The translations under genes and the position numbers were made by a program. From Gleditsia sinensis (lineage: Eukaryota; Streptophyta; Magnoliopsida; Fabales; Fabaceae): a stretch of 64,000 nt of DNA. Under the pieces are notes generated by a model that saw only the letters and a list, made by a program, of their open reading frames with translations, searched no databases and was not told the origin of the DNA. Where the stretch lies: assembly GCA_037074535.1 (NCBI GenBank), contig CM073466.1, forward strand, positions 60,570,595 to 60,634,594, read 5' to 3'. This document shows, piece after piece, positions 57,158-64,000 of this stretch; the first letter of the stretch is position 1; every line of letters starts with the position of its first letter.

Positions 57158-57869
57158 TGGTTAGAGTATCTTCAGTCAGTTTGGGCATCAAGCGATACTA
57201 AATGTGATAGTGCATTTAGGAGAATAAATCGCTAAGTGCTGACCCTACTGCTTAAACTAGAGTAATTAAGATTAAAAAAAACAGAATATTTTTTTAATTA
57301 CTAAATCAATTTTTTGGAGCTTTTCATTTTTTTGGCTTAACAAAACTTTTAGAAGGTAAATAAGTTATTCCAATTGTCGAAATTTCAATGCTTCACAGAA
57401 TATATCCTAATCAATTTCCCAAGGCGAAAATTCATCTTGTTTTGCTTTTCTTTCCATTTTTCCTCCACCAAATTTACTTTCTTCCCCATTGATCTTGATA
57501 GAAAATTCATTCAGCAATCATGTTTTGTACTTAATCAACTTTTTGTTGGAATGATATATACCACTATACCAGATAATTTTGTCATCACACTCTATCCTTT
57601 TTTTTCTTTCTTTGGGTCATACATAAAACTGCCTTTCAAGGTACAAAGGTTTTAAGGACTTTGATGGGAGAAGGCCCATTTAACGGTGTTTTTATTTTAT
57701 TTCCTATTAAAAAAAATGGCACCTTATCCTTGTCGTAGTTAATTACTTAGAAGAAAAATGATATGATTTCTTATTATAGAAGACAATTTAGTTGGGTTAG
57801 GTAAAAGGAATTATCTTTTGATTTATTTATGATTATTTTGTTATAAAAAATATGACTATTTAGTAGTAA
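57158..57869. other. AT-rich intergenic stretch
   Basis: No gene or element recognised. The plus-strand frame at 57374-57655 is Phe/Ser-rich without any motif and was not accepted. Confidence 0.45.
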
Positions 57870-60555
57870 AAAGGAAAAAAGCATAATTATCCAATCATTG
57901 AACTAAAATGAAATATTTTTTTAGTAAGTTAAATACCCTTTTGGAAAATAATATTGTACGGTTTTAATTTTTAAAAAAATAGCATTTACCCACTCTAACT
58001 TATACTACTAATTGCAATATTTTTCTAATTTAAAGGTAATTACAATATCTCTTTTAATCTATGAATTCATTACAAATAGCACCATAATTGACAAAAATGG
58101 TCATCTTCCTTTTTCTTCCTTACTAACAATCTTGAATTAATTGCTCTTTGGTCCTTCTACTTTATCTTCAAATTCATTTTAGTCTCTTAACTAAAATTTA
58201 TTTTTTAAAAATCTCTTAACTTATAGAAAGTTATTATTTATATCATAAACCATAATTCAAATAAATAAATAAAAAAGAAGAAGAAATATTCCTAAAACTC
58301 TAAACCATAAATGTTAAAACACTAAAACTAAAACCATAAACTCCAAATCTAAAAGTCTAAACTCCTAAATCCAAAAACTCTAAACAATAAGTTTTCAAAT
58401 TTTAAACTCTAAACTCTAAATTTCAAATTATAAAATCCCAAATCCCAAACTTCAAATGTCAAACATTAAAACCCCAAAATACAAATTTTAAAACTTAAAA
58501 ACACTAAACCCTAAAATCACAGACCTAAAAGCCCCTAAATGCAAAAAATCTAAACCCTAAATCAAACTCCAAATATTGAAACCCTAAACCCTCAAACCAT
58601 AAACTTTAAACCTAAAGCATAAAAAATCCAAAACCTTAAACCCCAAATTTTAAATTCCAAATTTAAAACTCCAAATCTCAAATTTCAAACCATACACCTC
58701 CAAAATCGTAAAACCTAAAATCCCAAATTCTAAACTTGAAATCCAAAATCCTAAACCTCAAAATAGAAAATTTCAAACCTCAAAATCCAAAACTCCAATC
58801 TCTATACATGATAAGTTTTAAAATTTTAATATTTAAAGTTAATGATTTAGGGTTTAGTGTTTTACAGTTTGAAGTTTAAGTTTTGAGATATAAGGTTTAT
58901 GGTTGAGGTGGGGTTAAGGGTTTAGGGATTGGAGATTTGAGGGTTAGGGTTTAGAGTTTGCATTTTAGGGTTTATGGTTTAGGGTTTGAGATTGGGAGTT
59001 TGGAGGTTTGGTGTTTGAGATTTGGGTTTGGAATTTAAAATCTTAGAGTTTAGTTATAAGGGTTTGGGGCTTTTGGATTTGGAGATTTGGGATTTGAAGT
59101 TTTGGAGTTTAGGGCTTGGAATTTAGAGTTTGAAGTTTGAGGATTTAGAGTTCGGGGTTTTGGTGCTTTGGGTTTAGGGTTTGGGATTTTGAAATTTAAG
59201 GGTTATAATTTAGGGTTTGGTATTTTAATATTTATAGTTTTGGGTTTAGGTGTTTAGAGTTTGGAGTTTAATGTTCGGAGTTTAAAGTTTTGGTATTTGG
59301 AGTTTAGAATTTTGGATTTAAAATTTTGGGGTTTTGGGTTTTGAAATTTAAGATTTAGGATTTTAGAGTTTGTAATTTGGACTTTGGTGTTTGGGATTTA
59401 ATGTTTTGAATTTTTAGATTTGGGGTTTTGGAGTTTAGTGTTTAGGGTTTTAGGATATATAATTTGGTGTTTGGAGTTTTTTTGTTTGAGGTTTTGGGTT
59501 TAGGTGTTTAGGGTTTGGGTTTAGGTTTTTGGGGTTTGGCTTTGGAGTTTGGTATTTAGGATTTTTTTGTTTTGTTTTGGTGTTTGAGATTTAAAGTTTT
59601 AGTATTTAAGGTTTGGAGTTTGGTATTTAGGTTTTGGAGTTTGGGTGTTTAGAGTTTGGGTTTTAGGATTTTGAAGTTTGAGATTTAAGGGTTTATAGTT
59701 TGGAGTTTAAAATTTAGGATTTAACGATAGAATTTTGGGTTTTAAGATTTTAGGTTTTAGGATTTTAAAATTTAAGATTTAGAGTTTTTAAGTTTGGAAT
59801 TTGGGGTTTGCTATTTTTGCATTTTGGTGTTTAGAGATTTAAGGTTTTATGGTAGTGTTTAGTATTTAGAAGTTAGAGTTTGAGATTTTAAAATTTGGAG
59901 TTTAGTGTGTTTTTAGGATTTTAGTATTTAGAGTTTTGGTGTTCCTGTTTGGAGTTTGAGGTTTACACTTTTAGATTTTGAGATTTGTGATTTTGTGATT
60001 TAAGATTTGAGATTTACGGATTTATTGTTTAGAGTTTAAAATTTAAAATTTTAAGTTTTTAGATTTAAAACTTAGGATTTATGATTTTGGATGTAGTGTT
60101 TCATTGTTTAACAAGTATTTCTTATTCTTTTTTCTTTCTATTTGAATTATTATTTAAGATACAAATGTGGATTTTTTTTTCTTAAGTTAAGAGATTTTAA
60201 AAAAATTATCTTTGGTTAATGAACCAAAACAAAATTTATCAATTTAACTAAAATTGTTAGCAAGAAAGAAAAGAAAGAAGGGATATTTCTATAAACTATG
60301 ATGCTTATTGTAATAGATTGATAGATAGGGAAAGACGTAGCAATGCTATTTAAATTAGAAAAACATTGCAATTGATAGTATAAATCATTGTAAGTAAGTG
60401 TTATTTCTCTAAAAATCATTAATCCATTTTGTTTTTTAAGAAATAGGATTGAAGTAGAAACTCCTGGGAAAACTGAAGTTAAAGGGTATTAATTCATCCT
60501 AACTACATATTCAACAAAACAAACTAAACAAAATTAGGGATAATTTTTATTTTGT
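57870..60555. mobile_element. Large foldback element with telomere-like interior
   Basis: The outer 0.4 kb on each side are inverted copies of each other. For example GCATAATTATCC, GTTAAATACCCTTT, AATTGCAATATTTTTCTAAT, TACTAACAAT and AATCTCTTAACTTA on the left reappear complemented, in reverse order, at 60120-60550. Between them, 58290-58805 is degenerate AAACCCTAAA-type sequence and 58810-60105 is degenerate TTTAGGGTTT-type sequence. The two halves differ in length (about 0.5 and 1.3 kb). No transposase and no clear target-site duplication were found. It resembles non-autonomous foldback or long-TIR MULE elements. Confidence 0.7.
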
Positions 60556-61699
60556 TATACAATAAAAGTATCTTTAAATCATCTTGCGTGTTAACTGAGA
60601 TTAAGACCCTACTAAGGTGATCTTAATGTATTCTATGTCAATTTAATGCATTTAAAACAATAAATTCCGTTAGATTCTAACTTCAAGTTTGAACCTAAAT
60701 GATAACAAGATAAAACCATTGGTTCTTTCAAAGAAGGCTTCATCATGAGTCGGAAAGATTCTGAGCATGCGGGTACTCATCCGCCAGAGCCAAGGATTTG
60801 TGGACAATTTGCTGTTAAAAGCATCCTAATCCCATTGAAGATTACTTTCCAAAAGATTAAAGATGAAGGGACTTATTTATATTTCAGCCGTTAATGGATT
60901 TAACTTACTAAAAAAATATTAATCATAGAATGAAAATTTGAAACAAAAAATACAACAAGTCATAGTTAATTTTTGTTGCTTTTAGGTTTATAGGATAAGA
61001 ACAGAACATGGGCCAACTATTTGCCAAGTCATATGAAGCCCTTTCCAAAGCTATATGAGACATAAAATATGAAGGTCATTTCACACATTCAAAATTTATA
61101 ATAGTGACAACTGCTTTTTTAGTCCAAAAAAAAAACTGCTTTTAAAATCATTACCTATGAGTTTTTAAAAAAAAGCCACGACTTTTAAAAGTCAAATTTA
61201 ACCAAACAGAAATTGATGATTTTTGTTGTCAAAAAACACTGGAAATCAAAATTATAGCATTCCCAAACGGGCCTTAATAGCTTACCACTACTCCAAATAT
61301 CTTTCTAAAATATATGGAGAAAATTTAGATACGGTTTTTTAATTGTTTGCTATTAAATTTTTTTAATGAAAATATAACACATCAATATTTTTTTATAGCT
61401 AAGAACATTATTGATTCTTAATTTTTTTTTTTCATATATTGTGGTTTAATTAAAAAAAAACTGATAACAAATAGTACTTACACATTTTACTTAAATTTTG
61501 TTCAAAATATATATAGCGAAACAACTGAAAGGTTCATTAGTTGCTTTTTTATATATGATGCTTCGTTCTTTTTAAGAGCAGAATTGTTTAAGAATGAATA
61601 TAGTCTTGCAAATTTATTTTTCAGTCTCGAGACAAGCAAAAATTGTCTTTGTTTAGAGAATCCATGTGATTGATTCTGTTTAAACCCTGTAAATAAATA
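60556..61699. other. AT-rich intergenic stretch
   Basis: Contains a possible MITE end, CCAAACGGGCCTTAA, near 61262-61276 without a recognised partner. No gene signal. Confidence 0.4.
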
Positions 61700-62358
61700 A
61701 GTTGAGGCAACGTTGTTGAGCCAACATTTTTTAGCTCATATAAAAGAAGGGGAAGTGAACTAAGCAACAAAGTGGAACATTGTTGAGCCAAAGAAGTGCA
61801 GGAAGGTTGAAAACAAAAATGAACTTACCGGTTGGAAACTAAGCAACGAAGTGCAGAAAACGAAAATGGGAAGTGAACTCAGCAACGAAAATGGAGAGTA
61901 GTTCAATCTAAAATACAACTAAGCAACGAAAATAGAACCAATCAGCATGAAAATGAAGTGCTGGAAGGTTGAAAAGTAAACTTATTAGTTGGAGAAGCAA
62001 TGAAAATGTAGATGGGAGCAACTCGGTGGAGAAGAAGGCCAAAATGCAAAGAATGTAGGTGAAGAATGATAGAGGAACCGAAGAATGAAGGAGAAGAGCG
62101 ATGTAAAAAGAAAGTGGACGAGAAAATGAAATTTAACAATAGTTTTTTTAAAACCTTCATAATTTGAGGATAATTTTTAAAAACTGTCGATCTAATGACG
62201 ATTTTTTACCAATTATTGTTAAGATTAGTTTTAACAATGATTTATCAATAAATTATTGTTATTCTATAATTTTATAACCGTCATAAAATTATATTTTAAC
62301 AACAATTTTTTTAATTGTCTCTAAATTTTCGTTGTAAAACCCATCTTTCTTCGTAGTG
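61700..62358. mobile_element. CACTA-like element end
   Basis: It ends TTTCTTCGTAGTG at 62358, the inverse of a CACTAC(G/A)AGAAA terminus. It is preceded by subterminal motifs TAACAATAGTTTT, TTTATAACCGTCATAAA and TTTAACAACAATTTTT like those at 43550-43830. The A/G-rich segment 61780-62110 (repeated GAAGTG, GCAACGAA) resembles 43320-43490. No matching left end was found, so this is probably a truncated copy of the same family. Confidence 0.6.
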
Positions 62359-62551
62359 AGAAGGATATTTTCATATTTTTGCTTAGTGTCATAGTGTTAG
62401 TGGTCCAACATTATGCTGCTAAACTTTTTGGATTTTGGGGCTGCATGTTTTGCTTCTAACGTCACGACCTGAAAATCTGGCATAACAGTGTTAATCTCTC
62501 TAGTTTTGAAATTTGAATTTCCTACTTCTAGTATTACGACCGTGGCAATCT

Positions 62552-63243
62552 ATAGTATGTTTGACAAGTCAAATAAGTTAGCTACTTTAAATAACGTGTA
62601 ACTTTTAGGCTACTCAAATAAGTTAGCTACTTATAACTTATTTGACTAATTTATAAACTTGTTTAACCAAATTACAAATATTTGATAAACAAGTTTATTT
62701 GAGTAGCCTATAGTTTTTTATCATACGCTACTTTAAATAACGTGTAACTTTTAATTGATAATTTTTATAATTTTATTACTTTTTTATCCTTATTATTTTA
62801 TTCAAATTTCAACACTATCCTATTTACAAGATGACATTATTTTTACTATACTCGAGTAACATCTAAATTACATACTTCATAATGAGCTTTCAAATATTAT
62901 TGATAGTGATATAAAGAAAAAAAATTTAGAAGTATCTACTGAGATGAAAGAGATTCGCAATAATATTGCTAATTTATTGTGTGACTTTAGATGATATATT
63001 TATTTTGTATTTTTTGAAATTATATAATGAAATGTAATTACTAACAAAAAATGATAAGTTTCATATAAGTATATTTTTTTATGTCATTTTACATTTATCA
63101 GCTAATTCAATAGTTAATTTTACCAAACACTTTTAATTCAATAAATTAACTTAATAGCTTTTAGCTAAAAATTAATTTTTCAGCTTTTAGCTAACTTTTA
63201 AATTTGCAGCTAACTTATCAGCTATTTTTGTCAAACATAGAGT
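62552..63243. mobile_element. MITE with ~35-bp terminal inverted repeats
   Basis: The left end CTATAGTATGTTTGACAAG, continuing to AAATAAGTTAGCTAC, is inverted at the right end (GCTAACTTATCAGC then TTTGTCAAACATAGAG). It is AT-rich, non-coding and about 690 bp. No convincing target-site duplication was seen. Confidence 0.65.
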
Positions 63244-64000
63244 GTTGTGATGGTTGCTTTTCTAGATCGTGGGCTTGAGTTTCTAGAAATATGATATTGT
63301 GACATTGGCTCTTCAAAAAAAAAAAAATTGTGCAGCAGCCATCCCCTTTTCCTTTATAACTTACATTTACCTTCAAAATTTTTTTAATAACCATTCTACT
63401 TCATTAATTCTCTTAATAAATCATGTAGTAAGATAAAACACAATCGTTTAAATTTAGAGTGTCACAATAACAAGGAAAAGAATGATAAATAGTTGTGCTA
63501 CAACCTTTGTCACCCATATGGCAACAGCTCGAGGAAGCACAATCACAAAGCTGGCCTTGCTCAGTCATAATCACGATGGATGTGGGTTATGAATGAGGGT
63601 GGTTGAGAGTGAAAGCTCTACTAGGGATTAGAGAATTGCTATAGCAAATGGTTTGTATAGTCGTGGAAGAGAGATAAAATTTAAGGCAACTTTTTCACTT
63701 TTAATAAAGGCAACTAATGGCAACAGCGAAGGTGGGTTAAAGGGTCACAATGGCTAAATGTGGTTGATGGTAGGTATAGTCGCAGTGGCTAGAGATTGCT
63801 GCGTTAGAAAAGAAGAATTGTATCATGGTGGCTGGAGAGAATTTACTCTGTATTGGGGTGGCTGAGGGTGGCAACGGTGGGTCACGACTGTTGGGTTACT
63901 AATTTTGCTCCTTATTGTGGGAGGGATATCGTGCTTTTTGGGGAGATTTTTTGACCTTTTGTTGTTTTAACAAAGACACCAACAAACCGAAAAAAAAATG
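63244..64000. other. Intergenic stretch to the window end
   Basis: No recognisable gene. The last 400 bases are richer in GGTGGC-type trinucleotide runs but carry no convincing open frame. Confidence 0.45.

Noticed and set aside
57870..60555. Interstitial telomere from an end-to-end chromosome fusion
   Set aside because: The repeat polarity is CCCTAAA then TTTAGGG, the reverse of a fusion junction. The heptamers are very degenerate and the flanks form a transposon-like inverted repeat.
1..64000. CRISPR arrays, prokaryotic operons, tRNA or rRNA genes
   Set aside because: Tandem repeats here are LTR, MITE or exon repeats without spacer structure. Spliced genes and plant transposons show a nuclear eukaryotic origin. 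No cloverleaf-forming tRNA or rRNA core sequence was recognised.

Overview
This is AT-rich plant nuclear DNA, almost certainly from a dicot. The evidence is one intact host gene with plant-type introns whose encoded protein resembles the Arabidopsis At3g03770-type inactive LRR receptor kinases, plus a dense nest of plant transposon families: Ty3/gypsy chromoviruses with initiator-Met primer sites, Ty1/copia, RTE-type LINE, PIF/Harbinger, CACTA, hAT MITEs and foldback elements. The species cannot be named from the sequence. No rRNA, tRNA, CRISPR array or prokaryotic operon was seen.

Layout. 1-12 kb: a decayed copia integrase (minus), a decayed gypsy pol (plus), then a second gypsy element of the same kind inserted into that pol (LTR 5090-7401, primer site, broken interior, truncated 3' LTR from about 11299). 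Its reverse transcriptase is interrupted by an antisense, intronless, full-length pseudogene copy of LOG, the cytokinin-activating phosphoribohydrolase. 12-18 kb: a minus-strand Tekay-like gypsy element with one LTR and a pol frame carrying five in-frame stops. 18-34 kb: a complete minus-strand chromovirus (18786-32332) with 4.3-4.5 kb LTRs and a TATAT target-site duplication. It splits an older gypsy copy whose remains flank it at 18012-18785 and 32338-34108. 34-36.5 kb: an LTR-like repeat and a copia protease remnant.

36.5-44 kb: a PIF/Harbinger element with decayed transposase and MYB-like genes (36586-40865, TSD TAA). It landed 13 bases inside the terminus of a CACTA-like element, and a 0.7 kb tandem duplication later covered the junction. 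44.6-47.3 kb: a decayed RTE-type LINE. 48.0-49.2 kb: two hAT-type MITEs rich in GGTTCGGTTT; the first has a perfect 8-bp TSD.

51.3-56.6 kb: the one apparently functional host gene, a seven-exon gene for an 831-residue membrane LRR receptor pseudokinase with an unusual 21-residue tandem repeat in the juxtamembrane region. Downstream come a 125-bp tandem duplication, a 2.7 kb foldback built of degenerate telomere-like heptamers, a CACTA end and a further MITE.

Apart from the pseudokinase, every coding region seen is a broken transposon or retroposed gene. All coordinates and splice sites were read by eye; family assignments rest on recognised motifs, not on database searches.
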